Below, in pieces: positions 18,164 to 27,986 of a stretch of DNA of 64,000 nt. A model generated the notes under the pieces. The model searched no databases, was not told the origin of the DNA, and saw only the letters and a list, made by a program, of their open reading frames with translations. The stretch is from Leptospira montravelensis (lineage in GTDB: Bacteria; Spirochaetota; Leptospiria; Leptospirales; Leptospiraceae): assembly GCF_004770045.1 (NCBI RefSeq), contig NZ_RQFO01000017.1:558001-622000 (forward strand), given 5' to 3'. Position 1 is the first letter of the stretch; every line of letters starts with the position of its first letter. A program made the position numbers and the translations under genes.

Positions 18164-20192
18164 CAGGTAAAGATTCCCACTTCTTCTCAAGTGGATGGAT
18201 ATGAAGATAAGTTTCTTCAATTCGTTTCATTTTCTCAATTACATCTTTCATTTTTTTCTTTTGATTTAACTTTCGATATAACTGAGCCAGGTTATATAAA
18301 TTAGATAGGTTAGAGTCGTTAATGGAATGTGCTTTTTTCCATTCGATTTCTGCTTTTTCAAACATCTCTACTTGGTAGTAACAATAACCGAGAACCGAAT
18401 GTGATTTAAAATGATTGGTTTTAAATTTATTATATGATTCCAACAAACTAATGGCTTTTTCAAAGTTTCCACTATATGCAAGCGCTTTCCCATAAGAAAG
18501 TTGTGTGTCTAATTCACGTGGTAAAATCTGATGAGCCTGTTCATAATAATCGACAGCTTCTGAAAAAAGTTTTTTGCGATAGGCCTCATCTCCCTTTGCC
18601 TTAATCAAATTAAATTCGGGCAACATAGGAGAAAGTTGAAGGCCAAGTAAAGTGATATCATCCATTGGGTCTGTACCCATTGTAAATTCTTTGTGATTGG
18701 TTAGAATGGTTTCTACAGTTTCCTGAATGGATTTATCTGCACAAGATTCAATGATATGAATGAGTTTCTCTTCTCCAAAAGCTTTTCCCTTATCATTTTC
18801 CGCTTCAGTTAAACCATCCGTGTATAAGAATAATTTATCACCCGGTTCTAGTTGGATCTGAAAGTCTCGGAAAGTATCACCGGCATCGGGAAACATTCCA
18901 AGAAATGTTCCATCCCCTTCGCATATCTCAGCTTGTTTGGTACTGGCTCGGTAAAGAATGGGCCTTGGATGACCTGCTATAGAATATAACACCCTATAGT
19001 CATCGTGAATCAAAACATAAACACAAGTTGTATAACCTTGTTGTTTTACTAAATCCAAAAGTTCTCGATTGATTAATTTGAAAGTTTCCGAGGGTTTTGG
19101 TTTTTTATAATTTGAAAATAATAACTTGGATAAAGCAGTGATAAAAGCAGCAGGAACTCCATGCCCCGAAACATCGCAAACTGCGACTCCCAACTTATCC
19201 ATATTATACGGAAAGTAATCATAATAGTCCCCACTGACTTCTTGCATAGGAACAAAAGCAGTCCAAAATTGGATTCCATTCCAATCAGGAATAATTTCTG
19301 GGATAAGACCCTTTTGGATGTTTTTAGCGAGTCTTAAATCCTTCGCCATCGAAAGTTGTTTTTTCTCTAACTCTTGTTTGAAAGATTTTAATACTTCTAC
19401 AGCCGCTTCCAAATCACGATTTTCAATCGCTAACTCACGAGACTTCCCAACCACATCTTTGACATCCACAATTGAAATTTCTTCCAACTGAGAATCCATC
19501 CGAGAAGTGACCATAACTCTATGCCGATGATTTACATCATCCTTTGTTAAACGAGAACGAGATAAAAATAAACTGTCATCTTCCCATTCCATTTCATATT
19601 CATTGGACTCAGCACCAAAAAGTATATCGTCCCCTAATTCTTTGTGAGAAACATGGATTCCAAAAAGTTTGGTTTTAGTCATTCGGATAGAAAAAGTTTT
19701 TAGTTCAAAAAGGACGGCAAGGCCGTTTAACATACCTTGAAAAAAGACCGCATCATACCATTTTTCTTGGTATTCTGGCAAATAAGTAAATACAAATATT
19801 ACCTTTTGTTTAGATGTTGGTTTTACGTTTAAATAAACTACTCTCGTTAGGCGACCAATTAAAATGGGAAGCCGTTCGATCATCTCCCCTAAATCAATCC
19901 TAGAGTCATCTAAAGGAAGCAATTCATAAGCATTGGTAATGAGACTTTCTGTTCCTAAATGGTATAAAATCCCGGATATATCGATAGACTGGGAAACAGT
20001 TTGAATGATTTTATCTTCTAATTCTTGCGAGATCCAATAGTTAGGATCTTTTAAAATTCGATTGTAGATGGTATCATCTAAAATTTCTGGAAACGGGTTG
20101 GTATGCCTTGGTAGATGATATTCACGTTGAAATACTTGCACAAGTCCTGAGACACGTTTCGATGATATTTCTCTTCCTGAATGCAGTTTCAA
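18156..20192 (-). CDS. SpoIIE-type PP2C phosphatase with C-terminal TPR repeats
   Basis: A 678-residue cytoplasmic regulator. Residues 1-240 are an unrecognised N-terminal sensor-like region; about 245-295 is a coiled coil; the PP2C/SpoIIE domain follows with GDYYDYF (321-327), DVSGHG (340-345), the DGLTE motif and a DDITLL motif near 525; three or so TPR-like repeats make up the last 140 residues. SpoIIE phosphatases usually dephosphorylate anti-anti-sigma factors. Start is TTG at 20192, or CTG at 20186 which fits the GGAGGG spacing better. It heads the long minus-strand run through the ABC transporter to the AsmA-like gene. Confidence 0.88.
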   Translation of the reverse strand: MKLHSGREISSKRVSGLVQVFQREYHLPRHTNPFPEILDDTIYNRILKDPNYWISQELEDKIIQTVSQSIDISGILYHLGTESLITNAYELLPLDDSRIDLGEMIERLPILIGRLTRVVYLNVKPTSKQKVIFVFTYLPEYQEKWYDAVFFQGMLNGLAVLFELKTFSIRMTKTKLFGIHVSHKELGDDILFGAESNEYEMEWEDDSLFLSRSRLTKDDVNHRHRVMVTSRMDSQLEEISIVDVKDVVGKSRELAIENRDLEAAVEVLKSFKQELEKKQLSMAKDLRLAKNIQKGLIPEIIPDWNGIQFWTAFVPMQEVSGDYYDYFPYNMDKLGVAVCDVSGHGVPAAFITALSKLLFSNYKKPKPSETFKLINRELLDLVKQQGYTTCVYVLIHDDYRVLYSIAGHPRPILYRASTKQAEICEGDGTFLGMFPDAGDTFRDFQIQLEPGDKLFLYTDGLTEAENDKGKAFGEEKLIHIIESCADKSIQETVETILTNHKEFTMGTDPMDDITLLGLQLSPMLPEFNLIKAKGDEAYRKKLFSEAVDYYEQAHQILPRELDTQLSYGKALAYSGNFEKAISLLESYNKFKTNHFKSHSVLGYCYYQVEMFEKAEIEWKKAHSINDSNLSNLYNLAQLYRKLNQKKKMKDVIEKMKRIEETYLHIHPLEKKWESLPDE

Positions 20193-20272
20193 AACCCTCC
20201 CACAAGTTTCCTTTCGGTATGAGAAAAATAAATTTCAATCGATCCCTAGGCAATAGATTTTTCAATGGAGAT

Positions 20273-20728
20273 ATGATTTGGTATCTTCGTGTCTTTGGCG
20301 TTTTTGTTTTAGTTTTTGCAGTGGCAATATTGCGACAAAGTGGAACTCAATTAGAAAGGACATGGGAAGTCACAAATAAACAGGAAATTGTACAAAAAGT
20401 TCTTTATGACTCATTCCAACCGAAAGCATCTCGATTGCCTGTGGTAGGTGAAAGTTGGGAAACCAAAATTATGGGAGAAATCGTAAAATGCACTACAATC
20501 GCTTCCAATACACAAGGTCTACCTGAGTTTCAAATTTCGGCAGAAGGTTTCAAACACTACCGGATCCTAAAGGAATCCTATCGGTTGGAAGCAATTCAGA
20601 ACGGCGTTCGCATCCACGGAAAATGGGAAATGGAAACAAACCCCAACCTAATTTCCAAACTTCTATTTCTATTTTTTAGCGATGCAGACCTAGACCATAT
20701 TGCATCTGGAAAACAAAAACTATTTTAA
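20273..20728 (+). CDS. Hypothetical single-pass membrane protein, 151 aa
   Basis: Begins MIWYLRVFGVFVLVFAVAILRQ, one transmembrane helix, followed by a soluble domain of about 125 residues. The later part (GFKHYRILKESYRLEAIQNGVRIHGKWEME) could be a beta-rich fold, but I do not recognise it. An earlier in-frame ATG at 20219 would add a basic stretch (MRKINFNRSLGNR); still earlier starts overlap the divergent phosphatase. It converges on ispF with a five-base gap. Confidence 0.6.
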   Translation: MIWYLRVFGVFVLVFAVAILRQSGTQLERTWEVTNKQEIVQKVLYDSFQPKASRLPVVGESWETKIMGEIVKCTTIASNTQGLPEFQISAEGFKHYRILKESYRLEAIQNGVRIHGKWEMETNPNLISKLLFLFFSDADLDHIASGKQKLF

Positions 20729-20733
20729 TAATT

Positions 20734-21219
20734 TTATTTTATACTTTCGAGTAAAACCGAAGCCATCACCATCACACCTTCACTTCTTCCTAGTGAGCCC
20801 ATTCCTTCAGATGTGGTTGCTTTGATCGACACACAGTCTAACGGTAATTTTGTGATATTTGCCAAAGAAGCGTTTAGTTCTGCCCGAATCGGGTTGATTT
20901 TAGGATGATCTCCTACATAAGTACAGTCAACATTTACTAACTTGAATTTTTTCTCTTTGATCAGTTCTAAACACTTATCAATGATCCGAGTGGATTTCAT
21001 ATTTTTGTACTGAGGGTCCGTATCGGGAAAATGAACTCCAATATCTCCAAGGGCTAAAGCTCCAAGAATTGCATCAGCCACAGCATGTAAAACTACATCG
21101 GCATCACTATGACCAAGAAATGCAAACTCCGACTTTACCTCGACACCAGCCAAAACTAAAGGCCGAAAAGGTTCATGGATTAATTTATGAAAATCGATTC
21201 CGTTTCCAATTCTAAACAT
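20734..21219 (-). CDS. ispF: 2-C-methyl-D-erythritol 2,4-cyclodiphosphate synthase
   Basis: Converts CDP-ME-2-phosphate to methylerythritol cyclodiphosphate in the MEP isoprenoid pathway. The 161-residue length is normal. Metal ligands D9 and H11 (GIDFHKL) and H45 ([10 protein letters not shown]) are visible, as are [10 protein letters not shown] and the C-terminal [13 protein letters not shown] signature with VMVMASVLL. It follows nadA by five bases, so the two are probably co-transcribed. Confidence 0.96.
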   Translation of the reverse strand: MFRIGNGIDFHKLIHEPFRPLVLAGVEVKSEFAFLGHSDADVVLHAVADAILGALALGDIGVHFPDTDPQYKNMKSTRIIDKCLELIKEKKFKLVNVDCTYVGDHPKINPIRAELNASLANITKLPLDCVSIKATTSEGMGSLGRSEGVMVMASVLLESIK

Positions 21220-21224
21220 AGATC

Positions 21225-22211
21225 CTACTTTTTATAACTCAATTCTAACATACGATTGACTGATTTTTGTGCGAGACGAATCACTTCTTCATCTAAAAAG
21301 ATTTCAAATTGTTCTTTTAAAAGCGCATCTCTTACTTTTTCCAAAGTAATTTTTTTCATGTGTGGGCAAGTTTGGCAGGTGGAAACAAATTCTTTTTCAG
21401 GGAATTCCGCACGAAGGTTATCACCCATCGAACATTCTGTCACAAGCATAATCTTATTAGTTTTGCTTTGTCTGATAAAATCCACCATCTGCGAAGTAGA
21501 TCCTGAAAAATCGGCTTCTTTTACCACATCTTCATGACACTCAGGATGAGTGATAACAGTAAGACCTTCACTGAACAACCGCTTTGCGGAACGAATATCT
21601 TCAGGTGTATACATTTCATGCACCATACATCGACCAGGGTGCGAGATAATGGTTTTAGAAGTTTGGTTTCGCACATTTCCTGCTAAGTATTCATCTGGAA
21701 GGAAAATAACTGTGTCACCTTCTACTGCATTTACAATTTGCAAAGCATTTGCAGAAGTACAACAAACATCGGTTTCTGCTTTTACTTCCGCCGAACAATT
21801 AACATAAGTTACAACAGGCACTCCAGGGTATTTGGATTTTAATGCTTTAACGTCGTCTCGAGTGATGGACTCAGCAAGTGAACAACCTGCCTTAGGATCA
21901 GCTATTAGAACTTTCTTTTCTGGAGATAAAATTTTAGCAGTTTCTGCCATAAAATGAACTCCATTAAAAAGGATCATGGCTGACTTTGTTTCCTTTGCCA
22001 TTTTAGAAAGATACAACGAATCTCCAATGATATCAGACACTCCCCAAAAAACATCGGGTGTCATATAATTATGCCCAAGGATCACCGCATTTTTTTCTTT
22101 TTTGAGTTTATTGATTTCTTCGGTTAATGGAAGAATACGTTCTTCAATTTCGTGTGGAAGATAAATGGGGTTTAATTTTTGGACCAATTGGTCTTTAGTT
22201 ACCAGTGACAT
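21225..22211 (-). CDS. nadA: Quinolinate synthase
   Basis: Condenses iminoaspartate with dihydroxyacetone phosphate to quinolinate for NAD synthesis, using a 4Fe-4S cluster. Likely cluster ligands are C110 ([10 protein letters not shown]), C194 (HPGRCMVHE) and one of C278/C281 ([10 protein letters not shown]). ILGHNYM near residue 44 and the [21 protein letters not shown] block fit the family. At 328 residues the length is normal. nadB and nadC are not in the window. Confidence 0.96.
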   Translation of the reverse strand: MSLVTKDQLVQKLNPIYLPHEIEERILPLTEEINKLKKEKNAVILGHNYMTPDVFWGVSDIIGDSLYLSKMAKETKSAMILFNGVHFMAETAKILSPEKKVLIADPKAGCSLAESITRDDVKALKSKYPGVPVVTYVNCSAEVKAETDVCCTSANALQIVNAVEGDTVIFLPDEYLAGNVRNQTSKTIISHPGRCMVHEMYTPEDIRSAKRLFSEGLTVITHPECHEDVVKEADFSGSTSQMVDFIRQSKTNKIMLVTECSMGDNLRAEFPEKEFVSTCQTCPHMKKITLEKVRDALLKEQFEIFLDEEVIRLAQKSVNRMLELSYKK

Positions 22212-22230
22212 ATTGCACTCCTAAATGAAT

Positions 22231-22746
22231 TTATAAAAACGGATCAGAACGAAGGATGGTATTTGTTTCACTGAGCCCGGAATCGGCAGGGGGAACTTCA
22301 TTTTCTAAAGACCCACATTTGTTCAAATTTTCTCTGTAAGTAATTTCCGCTTGAGAACTCCCTGTTCTTTGGACTTTGCGATAGTCCGAGTTAGTATTAA
22401 AAGAATTCCGATTACATGCCTTTGTTACATTATAAGTTAAGTTTATTTTTGTAAAACAATCGAAGTATAAAATGGCTACTGCATCTGTATTTAGTTCTTG
22501 CGGAAGGATCTCTCCCTTAACACGAGAAATTAGGCCTGAACAAACCGCAGCACTAGAATCTGGTGTGGCTACACAATTTGCTTCTGATGAAATAAACCTT
22601 TGACAAGCCGAATCAATGGCTGTCCCTTGCGATAAGATCGAAGCAAGTAATTCCGCATTTGAATCTTTTTTGGATTTTTTTGTACAGCCACTTGCCACAA
22701 AGACAATGCCCGTTATCAAAAAGAAAACCATCACTTTCCTTTTCAT
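22231..22746 (-). CDS. Putative lipoprotein, 171 aa
   Basis: Signal peptide MKRKVMVFFLITGIVFVASG followed by C21 in a spirochaete-style lipobox (VASGC), then a KKSKKDSN linker. The mature part has several cysteines (CQRF, CVAT, CSGL, CFTK, CNRN, CGSL) that could form disulphides. No known domain recognised. It lies upstream of nadA in the same direction with a 19-base gap. Its 5' end overlaps the divergent membrane protein gene by about 41 bases if that gene starts at 22706. Confidence 0.75.
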   Translation of the reverse strand: MKRKVMVFFLITGIVFVASGCTKKSKKDSNAELLASILSQGTAIDSACQRFISSEANCVATPDSSAAVCSGLISRVKGEILPQELNTDAVAILYFDCFTKINLTYNVTKACNRNSFNTNSDYRKVQRTGSSQAEITYRENLNKCGSLENEVPPADSGLSETNTILRSDPFL

Positions 22747-23464
22747 ACTGATTCTACTTTCCCTCTTTTTGAGTGGACTTGTCTATATCCTTTTTCTGAA
22801 AAAATCCATCGAGAACCCAAAACAATCTTCCTACGACTCTCGATCTGAGGTCTACTGGCAGAGGTTACAAAATCGTCCCGAGGTCCTCATTGGACCCGGT
22901 TATCCGCAAGATTTACGCGATTTTTTAGAAACAATGCGAGGAAAAGAATCTTATCTTTGGAAGGGAGACAGAGACAAAACCTATGAATATTTACTCGAAA
23001 CCTATCCAGACGAAAGAGGCCATGTTCTTTATGCTGTATATGTTGCTTTTATGAATTGGAAGGAAAAAAGTTTGGTGGTAGAACAAAAAGAGGACCTTAC
23101 CTCTTTTGAAAAACTAACAGCCGTGAATCGCTTAACAGAAGAAATATTTCCTCTTATGATTCGCAATCTCATTTTTCCAAAACATCCTACTTCTCCGCCT
23201 GTTTTACTTCTCTCCTTTCTGGACGATTATGTTCAGAAAAATCCCTACAGTTATTCTAGGGAAAGGAAAAGAATCTTTCTAAAAAAGAAGTGGGAACTTT
23301 ACCAAAACGAAAAATGGGAAATCCAATCTTGGGAAAGCCCTATGTTTCTTCGCCAAGTAGTAGAACTAATTTACTCCAGGGAAATTTTAGAAATGTCCGA
23401 AGAGGAAAAAACTTCTTACCGCAACGCAAAATTAGAGGAACTGAAAGCCGATTTTTGGAATTGA
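22706..23464 (+). CDS. Hypothetical membrane-anchored protein, 252 aa
   Basis: Starts MPVIKKKTITFLFILILLSLFLSGLVYILFLKK, a single N-terminal helix, then a charged, helical soluble part (YLWKGDRDKTYEYLLETYPDERG). Not recognised. The ATG at 22706 makes the gene overlap the divergent lipoprotein start. A TTG near 22770 would avoid the overlap but would cut the helix, so the start is open. The stop TGA lies inside a TTGACA hexamer that may serve the next gene. Confidence 0.6.
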   Translation: MPVIKKKTITFLFILILLSLFLSGLVYILFLKKSIENPKQSSYDSRSEVYWQRLQNRPEVLIGPGYPQDLRDFLETMRGKESYLWKGDRDKTYEYLLETYPDERGHVLYAVYVAFMNWKEKSLVVEQKEDLTSFEKLTAVNRLTEEIFPLMIRNLIFPKHPTSPPVLLLSFLDDYVQKNPYSYSRERKRIFLKKKWELYQNEKWEIQSWESPMFLRQVVELIYSREILEMSEEEKTSYRNAKLEELKADFWN

Positions 23465-23497
23465 CAAGACCTAATTGTATCCCCCATATAAGTGGGG
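23461..23497 (+). promoter_or_regulatory. Candidate promoter with a short inverted repeat before the LpoB-like gene
   Basis: TTGACA at 23461-23466 and CATATA at 23485-23490 are 18 bp apart. CCCCA-TATAAG-TGGGG (23482-23497) is a perfect 5-bp dyad over the -10. The implied start site would give an almost leaderless message, so this is weak. Confidence 0.25.
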
Positions 23498-23499
23498 TT

Positions 23500-24078
23500 A
23501 TGAAACAAATTCTTTTCTCCTTTCTCTTAGTAGGATTCTTATTCCAATGCAGTAGCAGTCCCAAACGACTTGACAATGCTGATGATTATATTTCCGACTC
23601 AGGTGGGCTAACTAGCCAGGAATTAGTAAAAGCTGCAGACAAACTTGCAGGTCAAATTGGGGAATACTTCAAAGAAAACCCACATGAAGAAGGTGTCTTC
23701 GTTGCTCACTTTCCAACTCGTAACGATACTTCGGAACAAATCCAAACCGAACTTTTTGACAATGCCTTTGTTTCCAAACTCATAAAAAGTAAAATTTATA
23801 CAGTAAGAACAAAAACAAGAGAACAATCCCTCAATGAGATTCAGTTCAGTTTGTCCGGACTCACTTCTAATAGACTATCCATTGGAAAACTCAAGTCTCC
23901 CAACTTCTTTGTTCGTTGTGAAATCAATGAAAACATGTTTACTTCTGATGGAGAAAAAATTGTAGAACAGTCCATCAACATTGAGCTTGTAGAAGTAGAA
24001 ACTACAATTGCTGTTTGGTCTGAAAAAGTTTCCTATCGTAAATTAGCTGTTCGAGGAAATAAAGGGGTTAGTTGGTAA
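23500..24078 (+). CDS. LpoB-like lipoprotein (possible penicillin-binding-protein activator)
   Basis: A 192-residue protein with lipoprotein signal MKQILFSFLLVGFLFQC (C17). The rest resembles LpoB-type proteins: a VFVAHFPTRNDTSEQIQTELFDNAFVS stretch, followed by RTKTREQSLNEIQFSLSGLTS, the KSPNFFVRCEI strand and ...TTIAVWSEKVSYRK at the end. In Enterobacteria LpoB spans the periplasm to activate PBP1b. The ATG at 23500 starts the signal peptide; longer in-frame upstream sequence overlaps the previous gene. Adjacent COG3014-like lipoprotein supports the assignment, since these two often co-occur (from memory). Confidence 0.6.
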   Translation: MKQILFSFLLVGFLFQCSSSPKRLDNADDYISDSGGLTSQELVKAADKLAGQIGEYFKENPHEEGVFVAHFPTRNDTSEQIQTELFDNAFVSKLIKSKIYTVRTKTREQSLNEIQFSLSGLTSNRLSIGKLKSPNFFVRCEINENMFTSDGEKIVEQSINIELVEVETTIAVWSEKVSYRKLAVRGNKGVSW

Positions 24079-24094
24079 TCCCTACCCGTCTTTC

Positions 24095-25501
24095 ATGAAA
24101 AAAATTATTCTCTTTCTCTCTCTTTTCATTCTCGGTTGTGCCAGTGATTATAACAAAATCATCAAAGCAACCGAGTCCGCTTACTATGGACAAGATTATG
24201 AATCTGCCATTCCCAAAATTAGAGAACTTTATGAAGGTTCTTCCAATAAAGATAAACTTCTATTTTTAATGGAAGCCGGTATGATTTTTCATACCAAAGG
24301 AGATTATGTAACCTCCAATAAGGTTTTCAAAGAAGCGGAGGACATAGCAGACAATATAAAAGTTAGTATGACACGGTCAGGACTATCGTTTATTTTATCT
24401 GATAACGAATCCAATTATACCGGAGAAGACTTTGAAAGGGTAATGATTAAGTTCTATATTGCGAACAATTACCTCCTCCAAGGTGATATGAATAACGCTA
24501 AAATTTATTTTCGAAGATTAGACTTTGAATTAAAAGAAATGCGTTTTTTGGCACCGGAATATCGACAAAACAATGCTGCACGTCTTATCGATGCCTATGT
24601 TTCCGAAAAATTGGGCCGCTACAATGATGCAAGGGTTCAATATAAAAATATGGAACAAATCATTGGGAAAAGCCAAAACCTATTGGCCGACAGATACCTG
24701 TTAGCTGTTAGAGAAGGAGATTCTGGAGATCAATCAAAATATGCAGCAGGTAGAACTAGTTTACAGGCTTACAATAACTCAATGCAAAAAACATCTCCAG
24801 AAAGCGAAAAACTTTCCGAGGTAATTATCATTCACGAAGCAGGAAAGTCAGCCATCAAAATGTCCAGGGGAAAACTCATGGAAGATGAATACTTTGCCGT
24901 TGCTTTGCGAGGTGCTGTAGAAATTGGGTTACGAGCAAAAGGGGCAGGTGCTTCTCTTGCGGGTGCGATTGCAGCACTTTCCATTGCAGAAAATCCCATT
25001 CCTGTCTATAAAGAAAGAGATCCGAATGGTTCTCTTCCAAAGAAATATTTTATCAATGGTGTAGACGTTGGTTATTCAGATATCATGAATAACTATTCTG
25101 AAACTGCTATGAATAACTTTAACGAAAGTTATAAAACTCTGATTACCAAGAACCTAACTTCTTTGTCTTTAAAAGTTGTGGCGGCAGTGATTGCATCGGA
25201 GGCTATGGCTCGTGCCATCGAATCAGGTGGCAAAACTAAAAATAATGATTTAGTTTCTGGACTCATCCGCGTTGCGGCTGGTGCGGCTGCCGGGCTTGCC
25301 GTTTCACAAACCATTGCACCAGACCTACGTTGTTGGAGAACCATCCCTGCAAACTTCCAAATCAAAAGAATCCTATTGGCACCGGGAGAATATGACTTTA
25401 AGGTCGAATCTCCAGGTTCGGTGGTAACCGCTGCACCTAAAAAACTCTTAGTAGAGGCCAACAAACCGCTGTTTGTTTCAATACGCTCCTACACGAATTA
25501 A
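24095..25501 (+). CDS. COG3014-like lipoprotein with N-terminal TPR-like region
   Basis: A 468-residue protein with lipobox ILGC (C15). The N-terminal half is helical and TPR-like (residues 25-210); the middle holds ...VIIHEAGKSAIKMSRG and small-residue helices (GAGASLAGAIAALSIA and RVAAGAAAGLAVSQ), and the C-terminus LRCWRTIPANFQIKRILLAPGEYDF is beta-like. This order matches COG3014 proteins, whose role is unknown and which are often next to LpoB-like genes. It starts 16 bases after the LpoB-like gene, so they form an operon. It converges with ftsZ. Confidence 0.65.
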   Translation: MKKIILFLSLFILGCASDYNKIIKATESAYYGQDYESAIPKIRELYEGSSNKDKLLFLMEAGMIFHTKGDYVTSNKVFKEAEDIADNIKVSMTRSGLSFILSDNESNYTGEDFERVMIKFYIANNYLLQGDMNNAKIYFRRLDFELKEMRFLAPEYRQNNAARLIDAYVSEKLGRYNDARVQYKNMEQIIGKSQNLLADRYLLAVREGDSGDQSKYAAGRTSLQAYNNSMQKTSPESEKLSEVIIIHEAGKSAIKMSRGKLMEDEYFAVALRGAVEIGLRAKGAGASLAGAIAALSIAENPIPVYKERDPNGSLPKKYFINGVDVGYSDIMNNYSETAMNNFNESYKTLITKNLTSLSLKVVAAVIASEAMARAIESGGKTKNNDLVSGLIRVAAGAAAGLAVSQTIAPDLRCWRTIPANFQIKRILLAPGEYDFKVESPGSVVTAAPKKLLVEANKPLFVSIRSYTN

Positions 25502-25530
25502 CTCACCAACTTATTATAAAGTTAGTGAGT
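25501..25530. terminator. Stem-loop between convergent COG3014-like gene and ftsZ
   Basis: Arms ACTCACCAACTT and AAGTTAGTGAGT (12 bp, one mismatch) flank the loop ATTATA. The mismatch becomes a G-U pair on the minus strand. No U-tract follows on either strand, so it is not a standard intrinsic terminator, but its place between two convergent genes suggests 3'-end formation. Confidence 0.4.
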
Positions 25531-25545
25531 CGAAGAAAATTTACT

Positions 25546-26742
25546 TCAGTCGTTCTTTCTTCTTAGAAAGGCAGGTATATCGTAATCCTCTCCGTAGTTT
25601 TGAAATGGGGAGGATTGTTTTTGAGATGAAAATCCGCGATTGGATTGTCGAATGCTGCGAACAGACTCTTGTTCCTTTCCAAAAACTGAATCCTTATCTT
25701 CCGACTTTCGGATGTAAACCATCGGTGAAACAGATTCTTCTGAACCTACCGCCTTTTGTTCTCTTTGGTATTGTTTTCCTTTTTTATTAAAACCAGTGGC
25801 AATCACTGTGACTCGGATTTGGTCAGAAAGGGACTGGTCTTCGTTCAGTCCAATGATGATATTCGCATCAGGATCTGCTTGTGCCGTGATGATTTGAGAA
25901 ACTTCATTCCATTCATGAATGGTGAGGTCATTTCCACCAGTTACATTGATGAGGAGAGACTTTGCCCCTTGGATGCTAGAATCTTCTAACAAGGTATTGT
26001 TGATAGCTTGTTCCACAGCTTCACTCACTCGAGTTTCTCCGCGACCTTCCCCTACACCCAAAATCGCATCTCCGGTATCTTTCATAATGGTTTTTACATC
26101 AGCAAAGTCTACATTGATGATGCCTGGATGATTGATGATATCGCTAATTCCACGTACACCGTTTAACAGAATATCGTCGATCACTCGAAATGCCATATCC
26201 ACAGGAGTATTTTTATCTACTACTTGAAAGATAGAATCGTTACGAATGGTAATCAGTGTGTCTACATTGGCACGGAGTTGGTCGATTCCTTGTTTGGCAA
26301 GCTCTGCTCTACGTTTCCCTTCAAAAGAAAATGGAACTGTCACCACTCCCACTACCAAACATTTCATTTCTTTTGCAATGGCTGCAATGATAGGAGCAGC
26401 ACCTGTGCCCGTTCCACCGCCCATACCAGCGGTGACAAAAACCATATCCGCACCTTTTAAGGCCGAAACAATCCGTTCTTTATCTTCTATGGCAGCTTTT
26501 TCTCCAAGTTCTGGATCTCCACCAGCTCCCATTCCTCGAGTGACTTTATTACCTAATTGTATTTTCACTTCTACTGGTGACTTCAGTAATACTTGTTCGT
26601 CGGTGTTCATCACAATAAAGTCAACACCTGTCATTTTGGAATGAACCATTCGAGTGACAGCATTCATTCCACCACCACCCACTCCGATGACTTTGATGAT
26701 AGCCGGGCTTGTTTTTTCTTCTTCTAGATATAACATAGACAT
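25546..26742 (-). CDS. ftsZ: Cell division protein FtsZ
   Basis: Tubulin-like GTPase forming the division ring. The 398-residue protein has [10 protein letters not shown] near residue 21, the GTP-binding [12 protein letters not shown] near residue 107, and T7 loop [11 protein letters not shown] near 208. The variable linker begins after about residue 320 and ends in the conserved C-terminal peptide [13 protein letters not shown] that contacts FtsA and other partners. It follows ftsA by four bases. Confidence 0.98.
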   Translation of the reverse strand: MSMLYLEEEKTSPAIIKVIGVGGGGMNAVTRMVHSKMTGVDFIVMNTDEQVLLKSPVEVKIQLGNKVTRGMGAGGDPELGEKAAIEDKERIVSALKGADMVFVTAGMGGGTGTGAAPIIAAIAKEMKCLVVGVVTVPFSFEGKRRAELAKQGIDQLRANVDTLITIRNDSIFQVVDKNTPVDMAFRVIDDILLNGVRGISDIINHPGIINVDFADVKTIMKDTGDAILGVGEGRGETRVSEAVEQAINNTLLEDSSIQGAKSLLINVTGGNDLTIHEWNEVSQIITAQADPDANIIIGLNEDQSLSDQIRVTVIATGFNKKGKQYQREQKAVGSEESVSPMVYIRKSEDKDSVFGKEQESVRSIRQSNRGFSSQKQSSPFQNYGEDYDIPAFLRRKND

Positions 26743-26746
26743 TTCC

Positions 26747-27985
26747 TCAGAGATTATTCTCCATCCAACGACGAACCTTCTTCATCCAACCGTCTGAATC
26801 AGATCCGGAGTGCATGTTTCTTTGTTCTAAGTTTTGTATTTTTGAACTATATTTAATAAGACCAACAGCAGTTGCATACTCAGGAGATGAGATTTTATCG
26901 ACTAGTCCACTGAGTCCTGCGGGTTTGGCACGACCAACTGATAGGCGTAATACTTCCTCAGCAGTGGCTTCAATCCCTTGCAAAAGAGAGGTTCCACCAG
27001 TAAGTATAACTCCTCCCGCCAAACTCGACTTAAATCCTGATCGCACCAGTTCATGATCAATCATTTCTAAAATTTCACGAACCCTAGGTTCTAAAATTTC
27101 TACTAATTCCTGACGGAAAACAGAACGGGATGGTCTTCCCGATATGGATGGGATTTCAAATTTTTCCGTAGGATCTACCATATCAATTCTTGTATGGCCA
27201 TAACGTTTTTTGATGACTTCGGCCGTTTCTACAGTGGTTTTTAAACCAATAGAAATATCACTAGTGATATGAAATCCACCAAAGGGAACTACGGAAGAAA
27301 AAGCAATTCCTCCATCTACATAAATAATGATGTCGCAAATTCCAGCCCCAATATCAACAACAGCGGTGCCTAAATCTTTTTCGCCCGAAGTGAGAATGGC
27401 TTCTGAAGAGGCAAGGCTAGATAAAACGCGATCCATTTGCAAAAGTCCGGCCTGTTCCACACAACGATCAATATTATTAAGTGCAGTGTTTCCGCAAGAT
27501 ACAATATGTACTTCTGCTTCTAAACGAACTCCCGTCATTCCAATGGGGTCTTTGATGTTTACTTGGTCATCCACTTTGAATTCTTTTGTTAAGACATGGA
27601 TGACTTGTTGGTCGTTTGGTACATGAACGGCTTGTGCTGCTTCCACAACCCGCATAATATCTGTTTCCGATACAATCCGTTCTCGGTTAGTTACGGCAAT
27701 AATTCCTTTTTCGTTAAATCCATGTACGGATTTCCCGGAAACATTTACAACAACCGTATTTACTTCTTGGCCGGCCATAAGTTCAGCATCACCAAACGCT
27801 TCTATGATGGACTTTGTTGTAGTTTCTATGTTAACGATAGAACCATTTTTGATACCAGCAGAAGGATAAACTCCAGTACCTATGATTTCGATTTCATGTT
27901 CCCCGAGAAGTCGTCCAATGACAACTTTGACAAGTGAGGATCCTAAATCCAAAGCCGTTATAATCGGTGTGTCATCATAACTCAT
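26747..27985 (-). CDS. ftsA: Cell division protein FtsA
   Basis: Actin-like protein that tethers FtsZ to the membrane. [14 protein letters not shown] near the N-terminus is phosphate-1, [13 protein letters not shown] phosphate-2, and [15 protein letters not shown] the adenosine motif; the SHS2/1C subdomain lies between residues 80 and 160. The C-terminal amphipathic membrane-targeting helix ends [14 protein letters not shown] longer frame begins at 28009, but the ATG at 27985 lies one base after the ftsQ stop and is preferred, giving 412 residues. Confidence 0.97.
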   Translation of the reverse strand: MSYDDTPIITALDLGSSLVKVVIGRLLGEHEIEIIGTGVYPSAGIKNGSIVNIETTTKSIIEAFGDAELMAGQEVNTVVVNVSGKSVHGFNEKGIIAVTNRERIVSETDIMRVVEAAQAVHVPNDQQVIHVLTKEFKVDDQVNIKDPIGMTGVRLEAEVHIVSCGNTALNNIDRCVEQAGLLQMDRVLSSLASSEAILTSGEKDLGTAVVDIGAGICDIIIYVDGGIAFSSVVPFGGFHITSDISIGLKTTVETAEVIKKRYGHTRIDMVDPTEKFEIPSISGRPSRSVFRQELVEILEPRVREILEMIDHELVRSGFKSSLAGGVILTGGTSLLQGIEATAEEVLRLSVGRAKPAGLSGLVDKISSPEYATAVGLIKYSSKIQNLEQRNMHSGSDSDGWMKKVRRWMENNL

Positions 27986-27986
27986 A

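Noticed and set aside
20108..20272. N-terminal extension of the 151-aa membrane protein to 20108
   Set aside because: Would overlap the divergent phosphatase start; the added residues look random and the transmembrane helix begins at 20273.
23290..23499. Extension of the LpoB-like protein upstream to 23290
   Set aside because: It overlaps the previous gene in another phase and would bury the lipoprotein signal peptide.
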